From contig JBLHWU010000081.1 of the NCBI GenBank assembly GCA_047629355.1, forward strand, positions 1 to 25,463: a stretch of DNA of 25,463 bases. The letters run 5' to 3'. The notes under the pieces were generated by a model. The model saw only the letters and a program-made list of their open reading frames with translations, made no database searches and was not told where the DNA came from. The position numbers and the translations under genes were made by a program. Below, in pieces: positions 1 to 8,500 of the stretch (positions are counted from its first letter, which is position 1; every line of letters starts with the position of its first letter). The DNA comes from CAYUNA01 sp047629355 (GTDB lineage: Bacteria; Bacteroidota; Bacteroidia; Chitinophagales; Saprospiraceae).

Positions 1-3000
1 ATTCAACACACCAGTCAGAAACTTGAGTTATTGTAATCACTTGAGTACAAACGTTAGACGCATTTCCAGATGGATCAACACCTGAGAAAGAACGTACAAC
101 TGAACCTACACCACATTGGTCGGTAGTGAAAACTACTGTTGGAGTAGTTTCTACTGAACAGTTGTCAAAAGCAGTTACGTCACCGTATCCACCAGCAGTC
201 ATTGCAATAGATTCGCAAGTATCATCTCCATCACAAGCCAACAATGCAACCTCTAAATTATCAGCAAACTCATCACAAGTCAAAGTAGCATTTACAGGAC
301 AAATAACTACAGGAGCCAATTTGTCTTCAACCAATACTTCAACCATACATTCGTTGGTATTTCCATCACAATCAACTGCTTGCATTATAACCATAACATT
401 GTTTTCAATGTCACTACAGCAGAAAGTTACAGATTCTCCAAAAGTGGTGTTTCCAGCCACATCACAATCATCTGCCATTCGGCGTACTTCTATACGGTCT
501 AAACAACAGTTGTCATAAGAACCATCATCAAATGTACCAGCATAAACTACTGCCAACCCATCAGAAGAAAGTGCTACCTGAGTGATTTCATCACAAATAG
601 CAACAGGAGCGATATCATCTTGTACCGTTAAGGTATAAGTTGTAGATTGTCCAAAATTACCACAACCGTCTTCAGCAGTCCATACAATAAAGTAAGATCC
701 AACAGGAAGAGCTGGGTTCAACAAACCAGAATTAGTAGCACCAATTTGAGTAATTTGAGCAATAGCACTATTTAATGCGATGCTCGAATAAACAAAACCT
801 TGTAGGTTACTAGCACCAGTACAATTATCTACAGCAGTTCCTAAAGCGATAGGACCTTGTCCAGTACAAGCTTGTGGGTGTTGACCAGAAATGTTAGCAG
901 AGATCGTTACATTAGCACCAGATACAACTGGAGCAACTTGATCAATTACTTTGATTACCTGAACGTTATCTTCGCCCATTGCATTTACAGTAATAATTTG
1001 ACCACTACACCAGTCTAAAACAGTCCAAGTACGAATGATTTTGAATACTGGCTCATCAGTAGAAGCAGTATAACCACAAGTAGATAATACTTGCTCAGCA
1101 CTTGTATAACCATATTGACAGTATACACCATCAATTTCAGTAGGAATACCAGAACCAGTTGGTACAGTAGTACCTGGTAGGTTGTTAGTCAATAGTTGGT
1201 CATTTAAACTGATTGTAGTTAAATTCCAAGCATTTGTATTGCCAAGTATTTGGATTACACCACCAAATTGGCTAACAATAGATGGCATCAATCTAGATGC
1301 AGCAATAAGGTGTGGATAAGCAGCATACTGCTCACAAGACCATACCAAATCATCTGGGAAATTAACCATATCAGCCGTTGGTCGAACTACAGCTACGCTA
1401 CGTTGACACGGAGCAGAAGTATTTCCTTGAGCATCAACAGCTACATAAGTTTGAACATATATAACTTGATTATCATCACAAACATCAGCATCGCCCAATA
1501 CGCTATCAACCAACGTTACTGTTGGATTCGCATCGCAGTTATCAGAAGCTGAAGGTGCAGGAACTGTTGAAATATCAGCAGTACAAGTAATGACACGGTC
1601 AATACAATTAACAACTGGTGCTAATTTATCTTCAACTGAGATCATTGACCAGCAGCTATTCACGCCACAAGCATCAGAAACAGTTACGGTGTAAGTGTTA
1701 CCAATATGAGAACCATTCAAAACAGTACCCGTAACACCAGCAATTGAAATATCAAAAGCACCTGTGTAAGTTCCTTCCAAAATCATGTCAGCAGTCAAAG
1801 CCGCTTCACAGTTTTGATCTAAAGAAACTTGGATATTGTCATTACAAGTCAATGTACCTTGAGGCTCACCAACTGTCAATGTATAATCGTAAGAAAGTGC
1901 ACAACCAGGATTTGGAGCATTAGCATCGTCAGCATCAAAAGATACTTCAATTGCGTAAGTTCCAGTTCCTAAAGCAGTAACATCAACAGAAATAGGATTA
2001 TTTGAATTAGCAGCAATTGTACCAGAAAATGCAGAAGCACCATCAACAGTTACGTCCAATTGACCCGCTGCGTTTGGAGACACAACAAAATCAAATGTAC
2101 CATCTGCCAAACAAGCGTTGTTGCCAACTGCATCCAAACCAGTAACACTAGCAGTTGGATAGTTACATGTCTGACCAATTGTCAAGATTTGACCTGTAAA
2201 CAAGTTAGTAACAGCTACAGAATAACCAATAGCGTCAACGTGTGCACCTGCCAATTGGAAAAAACCAGAACCAACTGGGCTTTCTACCAATTGAATACCA
2301 GTTACTGATACCAATGGATAAACAACACCTGCAGTTGCTTGAACACTTGCATCGTTTGCATCTACTACATACAAACCAGTACTTGCAGTTACCGTCCAAA
2401 TTTGACCAGTTGATCCATTTACTTCAATCAATTCACCAAATTGACCGTCAAGGTCACTTGTTGCATTGTCTAAGCATACACATGGGTCAGTGATTTCAGC
2501 TTGAGCACATTCACCACCTGGTGTGTTGATTACTGTTTGAATACAAACTGAAGTATTACCAGCTTCGTCTTCGAAAGTAGTCGTAACCATAGTTGTTCCT
2601 AATGGGAACAAACCATCTGGACTTGCTGTTCCATTAAAATCATTTGTCGTCGTAACCGCGCTACAAGCATCCATAGCTGTATAGTCAAAAAGGTCAACGA
2701 AAGCCAGACAGTCCGCATTGTTGTTTTCAACTTCGTATAAAGTCATTGAGTTAAAGTAAACGATATCATCTACTAAAATGGCACTTCCAGGTCCTACAAA
2801 AAGAGGAACAACTACAACTTCTGCTGTACCTGCTGGTGCAGTAACAGTAGCTGTTCTTTCCTCCCAAAAACCAGTTGCGTCTTGGTCATCCCATAAGACG
2901 ATATCACCCGTATTAAATACTAACCCGCCGTTTGCATCGTAGAATTCAAACTTAATACCAGCATACGAACCAGAGTTCGTAAAGTCGCCCGGCAAAAACC

Positions 3001-4069
3001 CAGAATATCCAGCAGTAATTACTTCCCCCTCAGAGGATGGAATACCTCTATAAACTAACACTCCAAAGCCACAACCATTAAACATTACAGCCATAGGTGC
3101 TCCACTACCACCTGGTAAGTCACTTCCAAAACTTTGGTCAAATGCATTTACACAACCATAAGCTTCCGTTCCAGGAAAATCAAAGGCAGCATTAGATACA
3201 CCACCACAATTAACTACTGGTGAAGTCATATCCACCACTTCGATACTGAACTCACAAGTAGAAGTTCCGTCGTTATCAACAACGGTAAAAACAACATCAG
3301 TTGTTCCGATTGGATAATCATCAGAAGCATTATCTGTACCATTGAAGTCATTGGTTACACTAACAAAACCACAAGGTGCATCAATTGTCAACTGAGGAAT
3401 ATTTACGAAAGGAAGATTACAAGCATCATCCACAGTAAACATCATCGAGCTGCCACAAACTGAAGCATCACTCGTCAAAGTAGCATCATCTACAAAAATT
3501 TCAAGAGAACCAGAGCCCGGAGGTCCATTGTCTAAGAAAATCATAAAAAGTTCTGCTCTCATCGTATTAGCAGGAGCAGTACCTGTAAATGGAATAGTTT
3601 CATAAGAGCCAATTGGAAAACCATTAGCAAGCTCAACAGCATTAAGGTCAAATACTTCTATACCAAGAAAATCATTGTTAGCAGACCAGAATAATAACTG
3701 GAATGACACAAATTCAGCTCCTGTAATAGGCGAATTGACTAAAACATCAAAACTTCCAGTCACCATATCTCCTGCTGATGCAGGAATTGACTGACGTATG
3801 ATTGGTTGACCACCACCATGCCGAAAAGTAGCATGATTAGCACCAGATTGTGGACTAACGTTATCAATAAAGAAACCGATAGGATTTCCTTGGGTTTCCC
3901 ATTCATTAAATCCGTCCTCGAAACCAGGGTTCATAAGAGAAGGACCGCCCGCTATCGTAGCGCACTGTCCATTAGCATTCCCACTAAAGGAAAGCATTCC
4001 GAAAACCAACAAGCCCCAGACAAGGAATTGTGACTTCGAAAAAAATCGTGTAAGAATCGTTTTTTGCAT
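1..4069 (-). CDS. Giant secreted HYR-domain surface protein, C-terminus beyond the window
   Basis: The frame is open for 1356 codons from the ATG at 4069 and runs off the left edge, so the C-terminus and any sorting domain are not visible. Residues 1 to about 34 are a signal peptide (basic start MQKTILTRFF, hydrophobic WGLLVFGML, small residues before Cys). The next ~165 residues (NPGFEDG..W at the start) resemble a jelly-roll carbohydrate-binding module; a second such module lies near residues 295-440. HYR-type beta-sandwich repeats recur with the signature D-x-x-x-P-V-V-x-C near residues 285, 815, 1045 (degenerate), 1150 and 1250. Known for the family: such proteins in Bacteroidota are usually exported, often by the T9SS, and act as adhesins or surface-layer proteins. 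No catalytic domain was recognised. The gene lies 500 nt downstream of porP on the same strand, so it may be a second client of that system (inference). The ATG is chosen because it directly precedes the signal peptide. Confidence 0.88.
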   Translation of the reverse strand, partial: MQKTILTRFFSKSQFLVWGLLVFGMLSFSGNANGQCATIAGGPSLMNPGFEDGFNEWETQGNPIGFFIDNVSPQSGANHATFRHGGGQPIIRQSIPASAGDMVTGSFDVLVNSPITGAEFVSFQLLFWSANNDFLGIEVFDLNAVELANGFPIGSYETIPFTGTAPANTMRAELFMIFLDNGPPGSGSLEIFVDDATLTSDASVCGSSMMFTVDDACNLPFVNIPQLTIDAPCGFVSVTNDFNGTDNASDDYPIGTTDVVFTVVDNDGTSTCEFSIEVVDMTSPVVNCGGVSNAAFDFPGTEAYGCVNAFDQSFGSDLPGGSGAPMAVMFNGCGFGVLVYRGIPSSEGEVITAGYSGFLPGDFTNSGSYAGIKFEFYDANGGLVFNTGDIVLWDDQDATGFWEERTATVTAPAGTAEVVVVPLFVGPGSAILVDDIVYFNSMTLYEVENNNADCLAFVDLFDYTAMDACSAVTTTNDFNGTASPDGLFPLGTTMVTTTFEDEAGNTSVCIQTVINTPGGECAQAEITDPCVCLDNATSDLDGQFGELIEVNGSTGQIWTVTASTGLYVVDANDASVQATAGVVYPLVSVTGIQLVESPVGSGFFQLAGAHVDAIGYSVAVTNLFTGQILTIGQTCNYPTASVTGLDAVGNNACLADGTFDFVVSPNAAGQLDVTVDGASAFSGTIAANSNNPISVDVTALGTGTYAIEVSFDADDANAPNPGCALSYDYTLTVGEPQGTLTCNDNIQVSLDQNCEAALTADMILEGTYTGAFDISIAGVTGTVLNGSHIGNTYTVTVSDACGVNSCWSMISVEDKLAPVVNCIDRVITCTADISTVPAPSASDNCDANPTVTLVDSVLGDADVCDDNQVIYVQTYVAVDAQGNTSAPCQRSVAVVRPTADMVNFPDDLVWSCEQYAAYPHLIAASRLMPSIVSQFGGVIQILGNTNAWNLTTISLNDQLLTNNLPGTTVPTGSGIPTEIDGVYCQYGYTSAEQVLSTCGYTASTDEPVFKIIRTWTVLDWCSGQIITVNAMGEDNVQVIKVIDQVAPVVSGANVTISANISGQHPQACTGQGPIALGTAVDNCTGASNLQGFVYSSIALNSAIAQITQIGATNSGLLNPALPVGSYFIVWTAEDGCGNFGQSTTYTLTVQDDIAPVAICDEITQVALSSDGLAVVYAGTFDDGSYDNCCLDRIEVRRMADDCDVAGNTTFGESVTFCCSDIENNVMVIMQAVDCDGNTNECMVEVLVEDKLAPVVICPVNATLTCDEFADNLEVALLACDGDDTCESIAMTAGGYGDVTAFDNCSVETTPTVVFTTDQCGVGSVVRSFSGVDPSGNASNVCTQVITITQVSDWCVE

Positions 4070-4569
4070 AAGATTATAAATTTGTTAAAAATATTAAGAA
4101 TTAATTTAAGTTCGTAAAACAGAACTATTCCCGTTATTATTTGCTTAAAAAAAATTAGTGATTTTAAAACTATTAAAATGGCGGATTCCTCTTTCGAAAT
4201 TGCCAAATATGGCATTACTATTGTGTTAACTTTCAGAAGCTAAGCAATAGCAAAAGTGTGTGTAAGTTGTCAAAGCAAAATACCGCACAAAATTATAATC
4301 CAACCTTATCGAAATTGATAGATAAAAGGTAAGTAAACACGAAGAGATAAAACTCCATTTTAATGGAGCTTAATATGTTTTGGATTATAATTTATTTCAG
4401 TACACTGCAAATTTAGCAAAAAGACTGACAAGTTTTAAAACTCTTTTTTTTTTTTCGTATTTGTATAGAAATGATGTAGTTTTGAGAAAGTACAAACTTC
4501 ACTACATTACCCGTACTTATTGATTTATTTTAAAAAAAAACTTTTTTTGTGCAACCCTAATCCTAGCTT
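4070..4569. other. 500-nt non-coding spacer between porP and the giant HYR gene
   Basis: This AT-rich stretch has no credible gene. It holds a nested inverted-repeat structure (4290-4393, listed separately), a T12 run at 4444-4455 and an A9-C-T7 run just after the porP stop. Two matches to the Bacteroidota -7 consensus TAnnTTTG are readable on the minus strand, at 4408-4415 (TAAATTTG) and 4288-4295 (TAATTTTG). Neither has a TTG at the usual spacing, so I do not call a promoter. Use of either would give a 5' leader of roughly 210-330 nt. Confidence 0.6.
4290..4393 (-). repeat. Nested inverted repeat, possible structured leader RNA or palindromic element
   Basis: A perfect 14-bp inverted repeat (AAATTATAATCCAA at 4290-4303 and its complement at 4380-4393) encloses a 7-bp perfect hairpin, CTCCATT/AATGGAG, at 4353-4368. 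It also encloses a weaker hairpin near 4305-4329 (CCTTATC against GATAAAAGG with a bulge). Together they would fold as a three-way junction. It lies 221 nt upstream of the HYR giant's start codon, on its transcribed strand. It could be a leader RNA, part of a terminator after porP, or a short palindromic repeat; no target-site duplication is evident. Confidence 0.55.
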
Positions 4570-5475
4570 TTACCAAGCAAAAGAGACCTTAATATCGTGA
4601 ACTGTTCCAAAATTAGGACTGTAACTCGCAAAGAAATTCGTAAAGGCATATCCGATTCTCGCCTTCGTATATCCACTGCCAATGTCGAAAACTAAGCCCC
4701 CTTCCATCGTCCCAGATTTCGCAGAACTACCACCTACGCCTACCCAAAAAATGTTCTCATGCTCGTAACGAACGTGCGCACCATAATTGACGGGAATGCT
4801 TGGAATAAATCGTGCAAAAGCGGACGCTTCCAACCAGCTATCATCTACCTCAAACAAGGCCCCACCATTGGCGTAATAATGACGGATTCGCTTTAATTCA
4901 AAATCATTGTTATCCGCTGAATAATCTAAGTTGAATCCTAAAATTTGCGGTACAGACACACCCACAAAATATTTTTTATCGTAATAAATAGTCGCAGACA
5001 TCCCCAAATCTGGTGCAACTTTCGATTGATTCGCTTGCGCAATGTCACCTTCTTCCAAAAAATCCAACTCAGCTGCCTTAATCCGATATTGTGATACGCC
5101 GGCACTCAATGCCATCGACAATTGCCAATCTCGCGTCAAATCAACCGCATATCCCGCACTCATCGACACACCCGTAAAGCTGGTCGGTCCAGTTTGGTCT
5201 TGTATTAAGCCCCCCCCAAAGAAGACGTTATAATCTTCATTGAAATGACTAAAATTCGCCATAATGGTGCGCGGTGCATCGTCCAATTTCACCCATTGAT
5301 GCCGATAACTGACACTCAAAGCTGTTGGCAAATCATTTTTCCTGAAATCTTCGCTCAACATCGCAGCGTTGGTAAAGTAATTACCATCTTGATTTTGAGC
5401 GTAGATTGGGAGTTGTTGAGCTGTTAATGCGCCGACGTTTAAGAGGAAAATGATGGTAAAAACTAGGTATTTCAT
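4570..5475 (-). CDS. PorP/SprF family type IX secretion outer-membrane protein
   Basis: 301 residues, the usual length for PorP/SprF. Residues 1-20 are a signal peptide (MKYLVFTIIFLLNVGALTAQ) followed by QQLPIYAQ. The mature part starts with the family pattern Q-N-x-x-G-N-Y-F-T-N-A-A, has S-Y-R-H-Q-W near residues 56-61 and FGGGLIQDQTG near 86-96, and then alternates as an outer-membrane beta-barrel. Known for the family: PorP is a T9SS component, and SprF-type paralogues support secretion or surface attachment of a neighbouring type B substrate such as SprB. Here it follows the CHU_C-bearing giant by 85 nt on the same strand, so it is probably its dedicated partner (inference). The frame also reaches an ATG at 5556, but that 27-residue extension is read from a dispersed palindrome and would precede the signal peptide, so 5475 is chosen. 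Residues 87-89 (Gly-Gly-Gly) are encoded by a G8 tract on the coding strand. Confidence 0.88.
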   Translation of the reverse strand: MKYLVFTIIFLLNVGALTAQQLPIYAQNQDGNYFTNAAMLSEDFRKNDLPTALSVSYRHQWVKLDDAPRTIMANFSHFNEDYNVFFGGGLIQDQTGPTSFTGVSMSAGYAVDLTRDWQLSMALSAGVSQYRIKAAELDFLEEGDIAQANQSKVAPDLGMSATIYYDKKYFVGVSVPQILGFNLDYSADNNDFELKRIRHYYANGGALFEVDDSWLEASAFARFIPSIPVNYGAHVRYEHENIFWVGVGGSSAKSGTMEGGLVFDIGSGYTKARIGYAFTNFFASYSPNFGTVHDIKVSFAW

Positions 5476-5507
5476 ATCTGGAAGATTTTTTAATTTTATT
5501 TTACTTA

Positions 5508-5561
5508 TCATTCCGACGTTTCTTTTGTCATCCCTCCACTTCGGTCGGAATGACAAAAGAT
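5508..5561. repeat. Dispersed palindromic repeat between the adhesin gene and porP
   Basis: Two overlapping perfect 10-bp inverted repeats compete here: TCATTCCGAC (5508-5517) with 5544-5553, and TCTTTTGTCA (5521-5530) with 5551-5560. The 28 nt at 5534-5561 match 16330-16357 at 27 of 28 positions (core CACTTCGGTCGRAATGAC). I recognise this motif as a frequent small intergenic repeat in Bacteroidota genomes. It starts at the stop codon of the giant gene. No U-tract follows on the minus strand, so it is not a canonical terminator, but the folded RNA could modulate read-through or stability between adhesin and porP. Confidence 0.75.
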
Positions 5562-8500
5562 TACCGAACTATCGTAATCGTTCCTTCATACGTCTGTTCC
5601 GACGCCAAATCCAGTACCAAGAGATAGTAATAAGTCCCTGATGGCAATTCATCGCCTTTATTCGTTACGCCAGCCCAATCATTCTGATAACGGCGAATTT
5701 CAAATAAAATGTCTCCCCAACGGTTGACGACGCGCAAATGACTGGATGGAAATTGTTCGATGCCCGGAATCACCCAAGTATCATTTTTCCCATCATCATT
5801 TGGACTAAATGCATTAGGAACGCTGAATGCTTCCCCGATGACTTCAATCGCTACGGTGTTGGTAGAACAAATGTCTAAACAGTTTTCGATACAAATGCTA
5901 TAATCGAAAGTTACTGTTCCTATAAAGTTTATTTCGGGAATAAAGGTGAATGTGCCATCTGAATTAACGGTCAGCATTCCACTTTCTGGTGAATTTTCAA
6001 TCGCTGCCAATACATTTTGACCATTTAAATTGTCATTAATCAATAAGTCATCACTAATTTCCGTATTGATTTCTATAGAAAACTCATCTGCTTCGGCGGT
6101 AATTATTTCAAAAGGCGTAACGACGACTTCGTCACTTGCAGAACAACCATTTGTTGTATTAATAACGGTCAATAAATACGTTCCTTCCTCCGTGGTTTCA
6201 ACAGAAGCTTCATTATTCATATTGATTAAAGTACCACTTGAATCAAACCATTCAAAGGTCAAATCTCCTGCAGGTTGCGAAGCATCAGCATTCAAAATTG
6301 TTGAATTTCCACTACAATCCAGCACTACGTCTAAGCCTGCATCCGCTGTTGGATTGTCAATTAAGTCCAGAACTTCGACCGTTTCAGAATCGGTACAACC
6401 GCTATTTGAGTCTGTTATTATATAAGTATAAATCCCTACTGTTGTGACTTCGACCATTGCTTCATTCGATAAAACGTTACCGGTCGCATCTTGCCATTCG
6501 GAAGTTGTAGGGTTAGTTGCTACTAAATCATCGCCCGTTAATAAAACCGTAGTTTGATTACAATCCAGATTGTCCGCCGGAGAAATGAAAGCTTCGGGCA
6601 CATTACCCATCATCGTTTCGGTAATGACCAAACTGTCGCAGCCGTCTGAACCGACGAGTAAATTTTCGTCCGTACCAACCATCGTAGGGTCGCAAGTCGT
6701 CGTATTTAAATAAGTGGTATCGATTGCATTGGCATCAAAAATCGTATTGATTATCAATAAACTATCACAACCTGCTTGATTTTGCAAAAGTACTTCAGAC
6801 ATCCCTTCATCATCTGGATTACAGGTAAATTCCATTAAATTCGTCGTATCAGATGCCAATAAATCAGTCGTTACAAAAACAATACTATCACAACCATCTG
6901 ACCCCATTAAGGTATTTTCGATTGTGCCTACCATCGTTTCATAACAGGTAAAGGCTTGCGCAAATGTGGTATCAATGGCATTGGCATCGAAAATGGTATT
7001 GACGATAAGTAAACTATCACAGCCAGCTTCGTTTTGCAAAAGCACTTCGGACATCCCTTCACCGTCTGGATTGCAAGTAAATTCCATTAAATTTGTCGTG
7101 TCAGACGCCAATAAATCGGTACTTACAAAAACAAGACTATCACAACCATCTGACCCCATTAAGGTATTTTCAATTGTGCCTACCATCGTTTCATCGCAGG
7201 TAAATTCCTGTACAAAAGTCGAATCTATCGCAGCCGCATCGAATATCGTGTTGATTATGAGTAAGCTATCACAACCTGCTTGATTTTCTAAAAGAACTTC
7301 AGACATGCCTTCGTTAGCAGGATTACAAGTAAACTCCATTAAATTCGTCGTATCAGACACGAGTAATTCTGTAACGGTGAAAACGATACTATCGCAACCA
7401 TCCGAACCAGCTAAGGTATTTTCAACTGTACCAACCATCATTTCATCACACGTAAACGCAGGTACAAAAGTCGAATCTATCGCCGAAGCATCGAATATCG
7501 TGTTGATTATTAATAGACTATCACAGCCATTTTGATTTTCTAAAAGGACTTCAGACATGCCTTCATTGTCAGGATTACACGTAAATTCTGTTAAATTAGT
7601 CGTATCTCCCATTAATAAATCGGTCGTCGTAATCACCAAACTATCGCAACCGAACTGGTTGTTCAAGGCAAGAGTATCAATTCCAACCTCCGACATTTCA
7701 CAAGTAAATCCTTGTAAAAATACCATATCCGCCGCCAATAAATTAATCGTCACATTCGATATTGCATCCATGCAAGTACTGCCGCCCAAGGTATAACTAA
7801 ACACGAATATTCCCGCTGGATGACCAGCTGGGTTAAACGTTCCATTTTCAAAATCAAACGCCCCACCCTGTGGAATATCTGGCGATGTAGCCGAAACTCC
7901 CCACGTTCCGTTAGCGTCTTCATTCATCAATAGCTCTGCTAATACAATCAAATCTATTTCATCATTACAATAATCACCTTGCGTATCCATCCCTGCATTC
8001 GGTTGATTGACAATTGAAATGGTTTGTGTAGAAGAATTTTGACAATTAGCCGGTGGTTCCGTGTCCAAAGTAAAGGTAATTTCATAATCTCCAGCAGGCG
8101 CACCTGTGGCATCAAATACATTGCCCATAATACTTGGTGGATTGCCCATTGGCGAAGTAATTGTCCATGTTCCAGACTCGGTGGTGATTTCCAAAGTAGT
8201 CAAATCGAGTGTACCAGCATCGTTGCACAATACCGCAGTTGGTGCATTGGTTGCAACACTTGGACAAGCACAATTTTCCACAAATACCTCCACGGGATAA
8301 GTCGATTCTTGACAAGGCGCAGCCGCGCTATTCGTAGTATATAACAAGGTATAAGGTGAATTATCAGAATCAACGCCATCGAAGTCAACGCTCATTGTGT
8401 TCATCAAATCAACTCCTGCACCATCCATATCCATCCACATTCCCGTCATATCGCCACCTGTAATTAGAGCATTTAGATTCAAAATTGAACCGCCTGCACT

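Noticed and set aside
126..3800. Several plus-strand ORFs of 75-130 codons over the left edge
   Set aside because: They are antisense shadows of the 1356-codon secreted HYR protein; their translations are low-complexity Ser/Thr/Gln-rich and show no family features.
3952..4215. Minus-strand 87-codon ORF at the start of the HYR giant
   Set aside because: It overlaps the signal-peptide region in another frame and covers AT-rich spacer; no domain or promoter supports it.
5476..5556. Extended porP start at 5556
   Set aside because: It would place 27 residues derived from a dispersed palindrome in front of a clear signal peptide.
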